64,000 bases of DNA from Cyanobacterium sp. HL-69 (lineage in GTDB: Bacteria > Cyanobacteriota > Cyanobacteriia > Cyanobacteriales > Cyanobacteriaceae), in assembly GCA_002813895.1 (NCBI GenBank), contig CP024912.1:930001-994000 (forward strand). The letters are read 5' to 3'. The notes beneath the pieces were generated by a model. That model ran no database searches. It had not been told where the DNA came from and saw only the letters and a list, made by a program, of their open reading frames with translations. Both the position numbers and the translations under genes were made by a program. Below, piece after piece: positions 29,004 through 39,072 of this stretch (its first letter is position 1; every line of letters starts with the position of its first letter).

Positions 29004-30851
29004 TTATTTCCCGTGAACCCCTAAAGCCTTTTCAAAGGTTTGACGGTCAAGGGTTTCATTCTCAATTAAAAGATCTACTAAATAATCAATGGCGGGGCGA
29101 TATTCATTAATAATATTTTTAGCATTTTCATGACACTGATTCACAATCGCTCTAATTTGTAAGTCAATTTTTTGGGCTATGTCCTGAGAATATTCCGTAC
29201 GACTCATAGAGTCATTGCCGAGGAAAACGGGTTGTTCATCCCCCTCAAGGGCAATGGGTCCTAAATCAGACATCCCAAATTTAGTGACAATTTGACGAGC
29301 TAAACTGGTGACACGCTCAATATCATTACTCGCTCCTGTGGTTACTTCATCTTCCCCAAAGATCATTTCTTCGGCAGCTCTACCCCCCAATAAACCCGTA
29401 ATACGAGCAAATAATTGACTACGGGATACCAAGCCCTGCTCTTCATCGGGGGTAAACCAAGTTAAGCCTCTGGCTTGTCCTCGGGGAATGAGGGTAATTT
29501 TTTCTACGGGATCATGGCCAGGGGTGAGGGTGGCGACTACGGCGTGTCCGACTTCATGGTAAGCGATTAATCGTTTACTTTTGCTATCCACAAGGGGGGT
29601 CCCTTCCATCCCTGCAATCACTCGGTCGATGGCTTGATCTATTTCTGCCATGGTAATGGAGTCTTTGCGTTTACGGGCGGTAAGGATGGCCGCTTCATTG
29701 AGTAGGTTGGCAAGATCTGCCCCAGAAAATCCAGGGGTGCGCTGGGCGATCGCCTTTAAATCTACTTCTTCATTAACTTTCTTATCAGCGGCGTGGACAT
29801 CTAAAATACCTAAACGTCCTTCTAAATCAGGATAATCCACAATCACCTGACGATCAAAACGTCCTGGACGTAACAAAGCACTATCCAGAACATCAGGGCG
29901 ATTAGTAGCAGCGATAACGATAATCCCTGAATTGCCCTCAAAACCATCCATTTCTGTCAACAATTGATTAAGGGTTTGCTCTCGCTCATCATTACCCCCA
30001 CCAATGCCACTGCCACGCTGTCTGCCCACCGCATCAATTTCATCGATGAACACCAAACAAGGGGCGTTTTCCTTGGCTTTACGGAACAAATCTCTTACCC
30101 TTGAAGCTCCAACTCCCACAAACATCTCCACAAATTCTGAGCCAGAAATACTAAAAAACGGTACTTCAGCCTCCCCTGCGATCGCCTTTGCCAACAAAGT
30201 TTTACCTGTGCCAGGGGGCCCTACCAACAATAAACCCCTCGGAATCCTTGCCCCAATAGCTGTAAATTTATCGGGGGTTTTAAGGAAAGTTACCACCTCT
30301 TGTAATTCTTCCTTGGCTTCCTCAACCCCTGCTACATCCCTAAACTCAACCCCCGTCTGAGATTCCATCTGAAATTTGGCCTTGGACTTACCAAAACTCA
30401 TGGCTCCCGCCGCCGAATTGGCTGATTTACGAATTAAGACGAATAGACCAATGATTAAAAATAACAATAATGCCAACTGTACACTACTTATAACCGCCGA
30501 AGCAGAAGCCCCTGAAGACTGCACCGCAAAATCAATGTCTTTGTCTCTGATGAGACTAATTAACTCACGATTATCATTAAATAAATAAACAATTTCAGGG
30601 TTATCTTCCTCTCCCCCTGCTAAAAAAACCCTTGCCACATTGGTTTCTGGATCTATTTGGATTCTCTCAACCTCCCCTGCATCAATTCTTGTGAGTAGTT
30701 CACTATAACTAAACTGTTGATTTTCCTCTCGATTTTGTGCCACAGCAACTCCTGCCCCTGTGACGAGGGTTTGCCCCCACAAAAGACTACTAATGATTAG
30801 GGTAAGGACTCGATTAGATTTTTTTCTTTTACGGGAATTATTATTTAACAT
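29004..30851 (-). CDS. ftsH: ATP-dependent zinc metalloprotease FtsH
   Basis: 615 residues. An N-terminal membrane helix is followed by a lumenal/periplasmic domain and a second membrane helix (about 110-140, [17 protein letters not shown]). The AAA+ core has Walker A GPPGTGKT (about residue 210), Walker [11 protein letters not shown] and the second region of homology [17 protein letters not shown]. The zinc site is HEVGH (about residue 432). FtsH complexes degrade damaged photosystem II D1 protein and other membrane proteins. Cyanobacteria have four paralogues; which this is cannot be told without alignment. Upstream 240 bp hold no gene. Confidence 0.96.
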   Translation of the reverse strand: MLNNNSRKRKKSNRVLTLIISSLLWGQTLVTGAGVAVAQNREENQQFSYSELLTRIDAGEVERIQIDPETNVARVFLAGGEEDNPEIVYLFNDNRELISLIRDKDIDFAVQSSGASASAVISSVQLALLLFLIIGLFVLIRKSANSAAGAMSFGKSKAKFQMESQTGVEFRDVAGVEEAKEELQEVVTFLKTPDKFTAIGARIPRGLLLVGPPGTGKTLLAKAIAGEAEVPFFSISGSEFVEMFVGVGASRVRDLFRKAKENAPCLVFIDEIDAVGRQRGSGIGGGNDEREQTLNQLLTEMDGFEGNSGIIVIAATNRPDVLDSALLRPGRFDRQVIVDYPDLEGRLGILDVHAADKKVNEEVDLKAIAQRTPGFSGADLANLLNEAAILTARKRKDSITMAEIDQAIDRVIAGMEGTPLVDSKSKRLIAYHEVGHAVVATLTPGHDPVEKITLIPRGQARGLTWFTPDEEQGLVSRSQLFARITGLLGGRAAEEMIFGEDEVTTGASNDIERVTSLARQIVTKFGMSDLGPIALEGDEQPVFLGNDSMSRTEYSQDIAQKIDLQIRAIVNQCHENAKNIINEYRPAIDYLVDLLIENETLDRQTFEKALGVHGK

Positions 30852-31092
30852 TTCTATTTTTTATATATAAGGCTCAGTGCGCTGGTAAATTAAAATGACT
30901 ACTTTCATTATAAGATGTTGCCAAAAAGTCTTATGACAAGAAGGAAAATAGGGAATAGGTAAGCCTATTTTGAAAATTAAATGCTGATGGTGGTTGAACA
31001 ATGTTTCGTATCATCACTAAAACAACCTCTAACTACAATTTTGATTAATGGTGGATTTTAGATCTCAACCTAACCTACTCCCATAGACTATT

Positions 31093-31620
31093 TCATTGAC
31101 CTAATGACTTGAGAGCGGTAAGGGCTGCCCAACGACTGTCGGTAATGGTGGCACTCTCATGAATGGTTGGGGGTTCACAATCTTCGTTGTTACAGACTTG
31201 TCTTAGGGGTAAAGCTAAGGATAGTTGCTCATAAACCCATTCTTGCACCTCAAAATACCCATCTGGAGGCAGACTTTCACATAAATCATCTCCTGATATT
31301 TCCCTTTCTAGGGGTAAGTTATCGGGATCTTCAAATCGATCACTGAGCCAGATAATTTCTGATGTATCTACTTCGAGGCGATGGTTAAAGGTTTTTAGGC
31401 AGCGATCGCACTTTAGGGTCAAAATAGTATCAGCGGTTAACTCTACCTCTAAAAAACCACCCCGATGATAAACGGCCAAACTACCTTTGATAGGGGTTAA
31501 GGTCTTAAAACCCTTAATATTTTCCTTAAAGGTAAACTTATCCATTTGCTGGGGCATCTTTAGCAATTGGGGAATATATATTCTTTCCATCCTTTTAACC
31601 GTCATTGATTCATCAATCAT
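31093..31620 (-). CDS. YceD / DUF177 family protein
   Basis: Up to 175 residues; in-frame ATGs at 31605 and 31590 (MERIYIPQLL) are possible shorter starts and none has a convincing ribosome binding site. The conserved centre has GGFLEVELTADTILTLKCDRCLKTFNHRLEVDTSEIIWL, with a CxxC pair, and a second Cys-rich part near the end (VCNNEDCEPP). In other bacteria yceD is linked to rpmF and to 23S rRNA accumulation. Here rpmF is not adjacent, so the link is only by family. Confidence 0.8.
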   Translation of the reverse strand: MIDESMTVKRMERIYIPQLLKMPQQMDKFTFKENIKGFKTLTPIKGSLAVYHRGGFLEVELTADTILTLKCDRCLKTFNHRLEVDTSEIIWLSDRFEDPDNLPLEREISGDDLCESLPPDGYFEVQEWVYEQLSLALPLRQVCNNEDCEPPTIHESATITDSRWAALTALKSLGQ

Positions 31621-31701
31621 TAATTTAGCAGATTTGGGTTAATTCTTTACAGTTAAAGAGCTATTGTCACTTTATTTTATGGTTTTTTAGTGCAATAAAC
31701 A

Positions 31702-31728
31702 GTGTATAACACACATATAATTACACAT
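31702..31728 (+). promoter_or_regulatory. Possible VapBC operator
   Basis: GTGTATAACACAC and two further ACACAT units lie just upstream of vapB (ATG 31743). Repeated GTGT/ACAC half-sites are expected where VapB-VapC complexes bind to repress their own operon. No footprint data; the match is by pattern only. Confidence 0.35.
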
Positions 31729-31742
31729 AATCTATTAAAACC

Positions 31743-31934
31743 ATGAGAACAAACATTGATCTCGATGATAAATTGGTTGAAGAAGCGTTTAGTTTGACCA
31801 ATGTTAGAACAAAAAAAGAGTTAGTGAATTTGGCTTTAAAAGAATTAATTCGGAATAAAAAAAAGTTAAATTTATTAGATCTTAGTGGAAAAATTGATTT
31901 TGTGGAGGACTATAACTATAAAGAATTTAGATAA
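31743..31934 (+). CDS. vapB: VapB-type antitoxin
   Basis: 63 residues. The N-terminus (MRTNIDLDDKLVEEAFSLT) is a ribbon-helix-helix DNA-binding domain; TKKELVNLALKELIRNKK is the second helix pair. The C-terminal third (LDLSGKIDFVEDYNYKEFR) is the toxin-binding tail. Stop and the vapC ATG are two bases apart, so the pair is translated together. It neutralises VapC and represses the operon. Confidence 0.88.
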   Translation: MRTNIDLDDKLVEEAFSLTNVRTKKELVNLALKELIRNKKKLNLLDLSGKIDFVEDYNYKEFR

Positions 31935-31936
31935 AA

Positions 31937-32335
31937 ATGTATTTAATTGATACTTCTACATTAGTAAATATTTTTAGAGATAAAAGTAATATATTAAAGA
32001 CGAAATTAGAAAATCATATCCAAGATGAGGCGATTTTTTTAACCCATTTTACGCAAATGGAATTATTACAGGGGGCAAAAAACGAACAAGAATGGCAACT
32101 ATTAAAACTTTATCTTTGTCAACAAGACTATATTTTGGAAAATCCTGATAACTTTGTTCATTCCGCTCGAATTTTTTATGAATTAAGACGTAAAGGACTC
32201 ACCGTAAGAAGTATTGTTGACTGTTATATTGCTCAATTAGCTCTTCGTCATGACCTAATTTTAATCCACAATGATAAGGATTTTGAAACTATCAAAAAAA
32301 TTTGCCCTCTAAAAACTTTTGTTTTTGATCAATAA
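31937..32335 (+). CDS. vapC: VapC-type PIN-domain RNase toxin
   Basis: 132 residues of a PIN domain. Acidic residues for metal binding are visible: D5 (YLIDTSTLVN), the Glu in QMELLQGA, D in SIVDCYIAQLA and D near IHNDKDFETI. Family members cleave tRNA or rRNA when free of VapB. The reading frame is intact, so the toxin should be active; a functional antitoxin is beside it. A bidirectional terminator follows at once. Confidence 0.9.
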   Translation: MYLIDTSTLVNIFRDKSNILKTKLENHIQDEAIFLTHFTQMELLQGAKNEQEWQLLKLYLCQQDYILENPDNFVHSARIFYELRRKGLTVRSIVDCYIAQLALRHDLILIHNDKDFETIKKICPLKTFVFDQ

Positions 32336-32339
32336 AAAA

Positions 32340-32356
32340 ACGGGCAAAAAGCCCGT
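32340..32356. terminator. Bidirectional terminator between vapC and jag
   Basis: A perfect 6-bp stem ACGGGC / GCCCGT with an A5 loop. On the minus strand T7 follows, giving a good terminator for the jag-yidC operon; the plus strand has TCTTAAAAC and is weaker for vapC. Confidence 0.7.
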
Positions 32357-32367
32357 CTTAAAACAAT

Positions 32368-32856
32368 CTAACGTAATTTGACAATTAATCGCCGTTCAGG
32401 TTCATTACCCTGACTTTCGGTGGTTAAATCATCAGAAGATTCGAGAATACTGTGGATTTGTCGCCTTTCTACGGAGGATAAATATTTAATTTCCTCTGGG
32501 GTGCCGGTGTCTCTGACTCTAGCAGCAGCACTTTGGGCGATCGCCACTAATTCCGCTTGACGACGAATGCGATAGCCATTCAACTCCACAGTAAAAAAAC
32601 AAGGAGCAGTATCACCCAAACCAATATTTAATAAAGAATTAGCCAAATATTGAACCGCATCGATAGTATCCCCTTTCTTACCCACCAAAGCGTTAATCTG
32701 ACCTTGATCAAGATTAGCCTCATCAATGGTTAACCAACAGGAAACCCCCTGTTTGTCATTTTCCTCCACCCTACCCAGTTGCACATCCGCAGGAATATTC
32801 ATCAACTTAAGTAGAATTTCCAACCACTGTTTGCCCCGTTGGACTTGTTCATCCAT
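32368..32856 (-). CDS. jag: KH-R3H RNA-binding protein (Jag/KhpB type)
   Basis: 162 residues. A KH-like domain with GKKGDTIDAVQYLANSLLN (about 69-87) is followed by an R3H domain with RRQAELVAIAQSAAARV and ERRQIHSILE (about 115-145). In other bacteria Jag/KhpB sits next to yidC (spoIIIJ) and binds RNA with KhpA, affecting cell division or elongation. It follows yidC by 12 bp, in the operon rpmH-rnpA-PH-yidC-jag. Confidence 0.9.
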   Translation of the reverse strand: MDEQVQRGKQWLEILLKLMNIPADVQLGRVEENDKQGVSCWLTIDEANLDQGQINALVGKKGDTIDAVQYLANSLLNIGLGDTAPCFFTVELNGYRIRRQAELVAIAQSAAARVRDTGTPEEIKYLSSVERRQIHSILESSDDLTTESQGNEPERRLIVKLR

Positions 32857-32868
32857 AATCTGTATTAT

Positions 32869-34017
32869 TTAACCTGAAGTTTTCTCTTTCTTTTTACTCT
32901 TTTTCTCAAAAGGAATTGCTTCCCTGCCTTTGGTTGCCTTAATTTGATCATCGAGAATTTTTTGGATATTCTCTGGCAAAGGTTCACGCATCAAAATCAG
33001 AGTTTGGATAGTTTGAAAAACGTTAGCCAAAACAATATACATCAACACCCCCGCAGGAAGAGGGAAAAATAGAAACATCCCCGAAAAAATAACGGGAGTA
33101 ATCTTGTTAATATTTTTTTGTTGATCATTTCCAGTGTTAGGCTGCGCTGCGCCAGACAATTCTTGGTTGAGATAAATACTCACCCCAAAAAAGATAATCA
33201 TCCCCAAAATATCCCAGTGGATTTTACCGTTTTCTCCAGTAACTCCAATGCGTCCCAAGGCTTCAATGAACAAAAAGCCCTTGTCTGCAGCGATACCGGG
33301 TAAACTTGCCTGAATGGTGGCATCTCCTGTGGCTAGGGCTGTAATATTTCCATTTTCATCAATGGAAACTCTTTCTTGTCCTTTGGTAACTTCCCAACGG
33401 GGTGAAATGTCTTCACCATTAGGATATTGAGTTAATAATTCTTGGAGAGATTTACCTTCGGGGGTTTGAAATTCTACTTTCTCGGTTTCACCCACTACCA
33501 ATTTATTACCCGCGGGAATGATAGCGGCAATTTTGTTATGTACTCCATCACTGACAAAGACATTCTGAGCTTTGGTGCTATAGGACTGGGGTACAATGCG
33601 CTCCACTTGCTCTTGGGGGAAAATCTGCACATCAACGTTGTAGTTGATATTGGCAAAAGGTGATCCTCTGAGGGTAGCAAAAAGGGCAAATAGGATGGGC
33701 ATTTGTAACAAAAGGGGTAAACATCCAGCGAGGGGATTACCAAACTCTTGCATAATTTTCCCCATTTCTTCCTGTTGTTTTTGGGGATTATCTTTATATT
33801 TTTTCCTAACTTCGTCTTGTTTCTGCTTCATCAGGGGTTGGGTGATGCGCATTTTTCTCATGTTGCGAATTTGCCCTGCACTGAGGGGGTACACCCCTAG
33901 ACGTACCACGAGGGTAAGAGCGATAATTCCAAAACCATAGCTTGGCACAATCCCGTAGAAAAAATCTAGGATTGGCAACATGATGTTTGTTGATATAAAA
34001 CCTATACCAAAATCCAT
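32869..34017 (-). CDS. yidC: Membrane protein insertase YidC
   Basis: 382 residues. The core has five membrane segments, with the first conserved part [19 protein letters not shown] and the next [35 protein letters not shown] lies near the end. A soluble domain of about 120 residues is inserted between the first and later helices. YidC puts proteins into the plasma and thylakoid membranes, alone or with Sec; in phototrophs it helps insert photosystem subunits (chloroplast Alb3). The C-terminus is basic ([10 protein letters not shown]), as needed for ribosome binding. It is part of the rpmH-to-jag operon. Confidence 0.95.
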   Translation of the reverse strand: MDFGIGFISTNIMLPILDFFYGIVPSYGFGIIALTLVVRLGVYPLSAGQIRNMRKMRITQPLMKQKQDEVRKKYKDNPQKQQEEMGKIMQEFGNPLAGCLPLLLQMPILFALFATLRGSPFANINYNVDVQIFPQEQVERIVPQSYSTKAQNVFVSDGVHNKIAAIIPAGNKLVVGETEKVEFQTPEGKSLQELLTQYPNGEDISPRWEVTKGQERVSIDENGNITALATGDATIQASLPGIAADKGFLFIEALGRIGVTGENGKIHWDILGMIIFFGVSIYLNQELSGAAQPNTGNDQQKNINKITPVIFSGMFLFFPLPAGVLMYIVLANVFQTIQTLILMREPLPENIQKILDDQIKATKGREAIPFEKKSKKKEKTSG

Positions 34018-34203
34018 TTTTATTTTATTTCCTTACTATATGCTAATAATTTACAGTGTACGATGAACAATTGACAAATTAATGGATAATTGATAGTTAA
34101 TAATTGATTATTGAAATTGATCTAAACTTTTTCGTCGCATCGGTAAGTCATCCCATAGATAAAGAATAATATTATCCATTCTCAATTATCCATTTTCAAT
34201 TAT

Positions 34204-34596
34204 CTAAGGTGCGATCGCCTCTAAGGATCTACCAGTTTTATCGGCCGCTTTTTGAGCGATATAATCAGAAACGTTTCTGAAATCAGGCATAGCGCGTAAT
34301 TCTAAACGACTTCCATCTTTAATAGTTACGACAATATCACCCCAAAGACCTAAACCTCTAGGGATTTTTACTACTTTGATTACTTCAGAATAAATAATAT
34401 CGGTGCGATCGCGCCCTTGCCATCCCCCAGTAACAGAAATACGACGGTCAGTAATACGATAACGTAACCATATAGCCCGGGCGATCGCTCCCACAGTCAA
34501 AGGTAAACAAATAACCGTAAAAGCCAATAACACATTAAAAATCAGATCTCCCACGTGGGGACCGCCTTCATAATAAACTTCTTCTTTAATTCCCAT
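34204..34596 (-). CDS. Small PH-domain membrane protein
   Basis: 130 residues. One membrane hairpin (about 15-40, LIFNVLLAFTVICLPLTVG) is followed by a bacterial PH-like fold: YRITDRRISVTGGWQGRDRTDIIYSEVIKVV, then a GLWGDIVVTIKDGSRLELRAMPD strand pair. This gene stands between rnpA and yidC in many cyanobacteria. Role unknown; membrane-related regulation is a guess. The start overlaps the end of rnpA by 11 bases, which implies translational coupling. Confidence 0.85.
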   Translation of the reverse strand: MGIKEEVYYEGGPHVGDLIFNVLLAFTVICLPLTVGAIARAIWLRYRITDRRISVTGGWQGRDRTDIIYSEVIKVVKIPRGLGLWGDIVVTIKDGSRLELRAMPDFRNVSDYIAQKAADKTGRSLEAIAP

Positions 34597-34957
34597 AGAT
34601 AATTTCTGTTTTAATTAGTAACTCTTTCAATTCTCTCAAAAAATGCTCATAATTGCATTCCCTGGCATCAGATTTAACTGTAATTACGATTAGCCAGTTA
34701 GAAGAAATTTCAGGAAGTAAAGATCTGAAGGCAGATTTTATCTGTCTTTTGATGCGGTTGCGCACTACGGCTTTTTTACTAACTTTACGACTAATGGAAA
34801 TCCCTAGCTTTGTAGAAATAGGACATACCAATGAGTCTGAAACCATGATGGGCAATGCCCGAATAATTAGATGACGACTATAGCGGCGAATACCATGCTG
34901 ATAAACAGTTTGAAAATCCGACCGCTTTTTAAGTCGATGTCGTGACGATAATCCCAC
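34586..34957 (-). CDS. rnpA: RNase P protein component
   Basis: 123 residues. MGLSSRHRLKKRSDFQTVYQ at the start, and the RNA-contacting signature VVRNRIKRQIKSAFR near residue 71. It assists the RNase P RNA in cutting tRNA 5' leaders. rpmH lies about 50 bp upstream on the same strand, the conserved order in almost all bacteria. Confidence 0.95.
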   Translation of the reverse strand: MGLSSRHRLKKRSDFQTVYQHGIRRYSRHLIIRALPIMVSDSLVCPISTKLGISISRKVSKKAVVRNRIKRQIKSAFRSLLPEISSNWLIVITVKSDARECNYEHFLRELKELLIKTEIIYGN

Positions 34958-35008
34958 TTGAATTTAGAGGATAAATAAATTGGACGGGTAAAAAAAGAAT
35001 CAATTGTC

Positions 35009-35146
35009 TTATACAGCTAATCTCTGTCTTCCTTTACTACGACGTGCTTGAATCACTTTACGTCCATCTTTGGTTCTCATACGGGCGCGAAAACCTGAAG
35101 TTCTTTTTTGTTTACGTCTAGTTCCGTTTAAAGTATGCTTACTCAA
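35009..35146 (-). CDS. rpmH: 50S ribosomal protein L34, starting at TTG
   Basis: 45 residues: (M)[21 protein letters not shown], then [17 protein letters not shown], the full L34 sequence. The family begins at this point, and the codon there is TTG, not ATG. A strong AAGGAGG stands five bases before it, so the TTG is very likely the start. An in-frame ATG further upstream (35203) would add 19 residues unlike any L34 and would bury that ribosome binding site. Confidence 0.92.
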   Translation of the reverse strand: MSKHTLNGTRRKQKRTSGFRARMRTKDGRKVIQARRSKGRQRLAV

Positions 35147-35668
35147 TTTTTCCTCCTTGTAATCTTTTGTAAAAAAAACAGCATCTTTCATTATAAGACA
35201 CAATGCTATTTCCCGTCCATAGACAATCTAATTATGGCTGGAAAAGGGAACGGGGAACAGTGATGATATTTTGATGTCTTAATTTCTATATTTCATATCA
35301 TGATTAACCAATGTTTATTTCAACTTAACGAATTAAGTATCATATTTAACTGATGTTACGCAAAAATATAATTAGTTTAAGATGGTAAAAACGTAGGATG
35401 TTCATATTGTGTTTATACACGTGCTGGGTAAGGGGCTAGGAGTTGGGTAAGGAGCCTCGCGCCCCTTGTTAAAATTTACAGATAAAACTTAACTTATAAA
35501 TGAGTACATAACGTCAGATATTTAAAATTCAGCCATGGTTATTACCTTTTACCCTAACAAGATAAAAACTAATTGACAATTACTGCCTAAGCCTTGAAAA
35601 TGAGGGATGGAAAGAAAATATTATTATCAGGTGTCGTTCACCTCAAATTTATTCAGGAAGGCTAGATT
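35147..35668. other. 522-bp gap upstream of rpmH
   Basis: It separates two divergent genes. A -10-like TATAAT (minus strand, 35190-35195) is a candidate rpmH promoter. At 35430-35468 arms AAGGGGC / GCCCCTT enclose a GC-richer patch that looks like a small dispersed repeat. No DnaA-box cluster, tRNA or open frame was seen. Confidence 0.45.
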
Positions 35669-35929
35669 ATGGCAAGAAAACCCGACGAATATAGTGTTCA
35701 TCTATTGCTCAGTAGCGGACACAGGGAAGAAGTAAAGTTTAACACCATACAAGATTTTCAGAAGTGGTACAGTGGAGAGTTAGTACCTAAATCAGCTTCA
35801 CAGGATTTTATTAACGTACCCATCAAAAACATTCAGGGAGAATATATGGTGATTCGTCCTTCTGAAGTGGTAGGAATAAGAGTTGAACCAGTATTTTTTG
35901 GCAGTGTCGATCGCAATTTTGCCGAATAA
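35669..35929 (+). CDS. Small soluble protein, function unknown
   Basis: 86 residues, not assignable to a known function. It is a compact alpha/beta sequence: EYSVHLLLSSGHREEVKFNTIQDFQKWYSGELVP, then INVPIKNIQGEYMVIRPSEVVGIRVEPVF. It has no signal peptide or membrane segment. GGAAGG nine bases before the ATG supports the start. The rpmB gene converges on it. Codon use is that of the neighbours. Confidence 0.75.
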   Translation: MARKPDEYSVHLLLSSGHREEVKFNTIQDFQKWYSGELVPKSASQDFINVPIKNIQGEYMVIRPSEVVGIRVEPVFFGSVDRNFAE

Positions 35930-35974
35930 AACAACACTTACCAACCATAGTTCAACTCTTAGGAACAAGAAGAA

Positions 35975-36220
35975 CTAGGAACATTTATACTTATTAAGAT
36001 CGATTCCTGCTTCCCTAGCCATTTGACCAACACTTTTGGTGTCTAAGGTTTTGATTGCCTTGGTAGAAAGACGTAGTTTTACAAAGCTCTCGCCTTCTGC
36101 CCACCAAATTCTTTTGTCTTGTAAGTTAACGTGTTGTAATCTTTTGGTACGACGGTGGGAGTGGGAAATTGAGAAGCCGTTGTTTGCTCTTCTTCCTGTC
36201 AATTGACATACACGAGCCAT
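35975..36220 (-). CDS. rpmB: 50S ribosomal protein L28
   Basis: 81 residues. [26 protein letters not shown], then the [13 protein letters not shown] strand and C-terminal GIDLNKYKC, all typical of L28. Three residues longer than the E. coli protein. It is alone, not next to rpmG. Confidence 0.96.
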   Translation of the reverse strand: MARVCQLTGRRANNGFSISHSHRRTKRLQHVNLQDKRIWWAEGESFVKLRLSTKAIKTLDTKSVGQMAREAGIDLNKYKCS

Positions 36221-36440
36221 AAGTTTATCTCCTATATATAATTATTCTAAAATTTAGTCAGCAACCTTTAATTGTACTAGGATGTTGATTAAATCTGCAA
36301 GTTTATTTCCTCAGGGCAGGTTATTCATATAAAATGAATTTTTGTTTTAAATCGGGTGACAAAGAACAAAAAAATTCTCATAGTCAATCAAAAATCAGTA
36401 AAACAAATTCTAAATTCTACATTCTTAGCTATTTTTATTT

Positions 36441-37013
36441 ATGTCAAAAAATCAGGGAAAATTATTTGTAATTACAGGGCCTAGCGGGGTAGGTAAGGGA
36501 ACCTTGGTGCGATCGCTCCTAAGCGCCCATACACAGCTATTTGTGTCTATTTCAGCCACCACTCGCCAACCTCGTACGGGGGAAGTAGATGGCAAAGATT
36601 ACTATTTTTTGACCACCGCTCAATTTGAATCCATGATTGAGGAGGAAAACTTACTCGAATGGGCGCAGTATGCAGGAAATTATTATGGTACTCCCAAACA
36701 AGCCGTAGTAGAGCAAATTAACCAAGGTAAAACCGTTATCCTTGAAATCGAGCTATTAGGGGCAAGACAGGTAAAAGAAAATTTTGAGCAGTCCCAATTG
36801 ATCTTTATTTTACCCCCCTCAGAAGAAGAACTAGAAAGGAGATTGCGGGGTAGGGGTAACGATGCCGAGGAAGCCATTAAAAAGCGTTTGGCACGGGCAA
36901 AAGAAGAAATTGCTGCCCAAGATGAATTTGATTATAAAATTGTTAATGATCAGTTAGAAAGTGCGATCGCCCAGTTAGAAAATATTATCTTTGGTAAACA
37001 AGAAGTAAGTTAA
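36441..37013 (+). CDS. gmk: Guanylate kinase
   Basis: 190 residues. P-loop GPSGVGKGT (13-21), the GMP-binding region ISATTRQPRTGEVDGKDYYFLT and the lid with RRLRGRGNDAEEAIKKRL. It converts GMP to GDP with ATP. Length is normal. It does not sit beside remA or rpoZ here; fabZ-lpxA follow on the same strand after about 145 bp. Confidence 0.96.
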   Translation: MSKNQGKLFVITGPSGVGKGTLVRSLLSAHTQLFVSISATTRQPRTGEVDGKDYYFLTTAQFESMIEEENLLEWAQYAGNYYGTPKQAVVEQINQGKTVILEIELLGARQVKENFEQSQLIFILPPSEEELERRLRGRGNDAEEAIKKRLARAKEEIAAQDEFDYKIVNDQLESAIAQLENIIFGKQEVS

Positions 37014-37159
37014 CCGAAAAACCATCCTAATCCAAAATCTTTCCCCATAGAACACAACACCTGTTAATTAAAGACAAAATCGTGATATTCTTATGTGGGT
37101 TTATTAGGATACATCCCTAATAAAAAAGTATTGTTGATGAAAATAGACAAAAAAAGTTG

Positions 37160-37639
37160 ATGGAAAATACCGCTACCCCAGAAACCAATCCAGCACAAGA
37201 AATACAAACAACCTTCACCGTTGAAGAAATCCAAGAGCTATTACCCCACCGTTATCCCTTTGCGCTAGTCGATCGCATCATAGACTATGTACCGGGTGAA
37301 AAAGCCGTAGGTCTAAAAAATGTGACCATCAATGAACCCTACTTTCCCGGACATATACCCAGTAAACCCCTAATGCCAGGAGTATTACAAATAGAAGCCA
37401 TGGCTCAGGTGGGGGGAGTCATTCTTACCCTGTTACCCGGGATGAAAGGCAAATTTTTCGCCTTTGGGGGCATTGATAAAGTGCGTTTTCGTCGCCCCGT
37501 AGTACCAGGAGATCAATTAATTATGACCGTGGAACTATTATCTTTCAAACGTAATCGTATTGCTAAAATGCAAGGGCAAGGTTTGGTTGATGGACAACTA
37601 GCCGTGAGGGCTGAAATGTTATTTTCTTTGCTCGACTAA
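37160..37639 (+). CDS. fabZ: 3-hydroxyacyl-ACP dehydratase FabZ
   Basis: 159 residues from ATG 37160 (an adjoining TTG is not needed). The hot-dog fold active site is visible: His in [12 protein letters not shown] (catalytic) and Glu in [10 protein letters not shown]. It removes water in fatty acid elongation. lpxA follows by 29 bp; fabZ and lpxA share the 3-hydroxyacyl-ACP pool and usually lie together. lpxC, often upstream, is absent from this spot. Confidence 0.95.
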   Translation: MENTATPETNPAQEIQTTFTVEEIQELLPHRYPFALVDRIIDYVPGEKAVGLKNVTINEPYFPGHIPSKPLMPGVLQIEAMAQVGGVILTLLPGMKGKFFAFGGIDKVRFRRPVVPGDQLIMTVELLSFKRNRIAKMQGQGLVDGQLAVRAEMLFSLLD

Positions 37640-37668
37640 TTTAATCGTTAATACAATTTTAAATAACC

Positions 37669-38460
37669 GTGATACATCCTACAGCGATTATTGATAAAAA
37701 GGCAGAATTAGATTCTACCGTCACCGTTGAACCTAATGCCGTGATTGGGGCGGGGGTAAAAATTGGAGCAAATACCATTATCGGTGCCAATGTCGTTATC
37801 TATGGCGACACGGAAATTGGTGCTGATAATAAAATTTATCCAGGAGCCGCCATTGGTTTAGATCCCCAAGATTTGAAGTATAAAGGAGCTAAGACAGGGT
37901 TAAAAATAGGCGATCGCAACTTAATCCGTGAATTTGTTACCCTAAACCGAGCCACCGCCGAAGGAGAATACACCATCATCGGTAACGATAACTTATTGAT
38001 GGCTTACGTTCATGTTGCCCATAATTGCATCATCAAAGATAGGGTTGTCATTGCCAACTCCGTCAGTTTAGCTGGTCATGTACAGGTTGATTCTAAAGCC
38101 GTAATTGGTGGTATGTTAGGAGTCCATCAGTTCGTCCACATCGGCACCATGGCAATGTTGGGGGGTATGAGTCGCATTGAAAGGGACGTACCACCATTTA
38201 TGTTAGTAGAAGGAAACCCCTCAAGGGTGAGAGCCTTAAATAGTGTCGCCCTCAAGAGAAATAACTTCACTCCAGAAGAAATTAAAGAACTAAAAGAGGC
38301 TTATCGCATCCTCTATCGCTCAGGATTAACCCTTACCCATGCCCTAGAAAAATTATCCTCTATGGCAGTCAACGACAAAATCAAAACCCTCTATGATTTT
38401 ATGGTTACTTCTAGTACCGATTCATCCCGCAGAGGCCCTATTCCTGGTAACAAAAAATAA
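37669..38460 (+). CDS. lpxA: UDP-N-acetylglucosamine acyltransferase LpxA
   Basis: 263 residues. The N-terminal half has hexapeptide repeats of a left-handed beta-helix (VIGAGVKIGANTIIGANVVI). Catalytic His is in AYVHVAHNCIIKD, then GGMLGVHQFVHIGTMAMLGG; the C-terminal helical cap follows. It adds a 3-hydroxyacyl chain to UDP-GlcNAc, the first step of lipid A. The start is GTG at 37669 (MIHPTAIID). lpxB is not next to it. Confidence 0.95.
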   Translation: MIHPTAIIDKKAELDSTVTVEPNAVIGAGVKIGANTIIGANVVIYGDTEIGADNKIYPGAAIGLDPQDLKYKGAKTGLKIGDRNLIREFVTLNRATAEGEYTIIGNDNLLMAYVHVAHNCIIKDRVVIANSVSLAGHVQVDSKAVIGGMLGVHQFVHIGTMAMLGGMSRIERDVPPFMLVEGNPSRVRALNSVALKRNNFTPEEIKELKEAYRILYRSGLTLTHALEKLSSMAVNDKIKTLYDFMVTSSTDSSRRGPIPGNKK

Positions 38461-38543
38461 ATGATAATTGAGAATGGATAATCAAAACAATAATTGTCCA
38501 TTCCCCATTCCTAACCTTTACGAAACAAGTTTCTCAGCGCACC

Positions 38544-38855
38544 CTAACTATTTTCATTGACGACTTTTTTGGCACCCACAAGGGCATCAATTACCTGAGT
38601 AGAATCAATTAATCTTTTTAACACCACCTGACCAACACTACTATTTTTTTTAGCGGTAGGAGTAGAAGGTTTTACTTCAATCATCAAAACAGCATCCTCC
38701 ACTTCATAAAGCCATAAAACCTCTTCATTTTCTTCGATACCAATTCTTAGACAGCTAATATGAGGAGGGCGACGCCAAGTGATAGCATCCCATAAACCTC
38801 CCCTTTGCCACACTCGATCATAACGCCAACCCTCAGTTAAAAAAAAGTATTTCAT
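38544..38855 (-). CDS. Small protein of unknown function
   Basis: 103 residues from ATG 38855 (MKYFFLTEGWRYDRV). The front part is rich in Trp and Arg (GLWDAITWRRPPHISCLRIG), followed by a strand-rich section EVLWLYEVEDAVLMIEVKP and a helix VVLKRLIDSTQVIDAL. No known domain was recognised. An upstream in-frame ATG at 38891 would add 12 residues; neither has a strong ribosome binding site, so the start is uncertain. Confidence 0.7.
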   Translation of the reverse strand: MKYFFLTEGWRYDRVWQRGGLWDAITWRRPPHISCLRIGIEENEEVLWLYEVEDAVLMIEVKPSTPTAKKNSSVGQVVLKRLIDSTQVIDALVGAKKVVNENS

Positions 38856-39072
38856 CGATTCTTTTAGTATTAAATTTCCTTTGATACTCAAAATTTAACT
38901 TAAGTTCATCTCCGTTCAACCAAAATTAACAAAGGTTGTATTCTACCAAATCCGATTATTAGTAAAGTTTACTATTGTTCACCGTGTAACAATTGACAAT
39001 AAACAATTACTATCTGTTGCCTATTCCCCGTTCCCCATCCTAATTATTATATTATTGAAACAAGATTTAGTA

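Noticed and set aside
31743-32335. VapBC pair as part of a larger defence island
   Set aside because: Its neighbours are ordinary housekeeping genes (yceD, jag, yidC) and no other defence gene is close.
34960-35668. Replication origin beside rpmH
   Set aside because: In many bacteria dnaA/oriC flank rpmH, but no dnaA gene or cluster of DnaA boxes is seen here, and cyanobacterial origins are often elsewhere.
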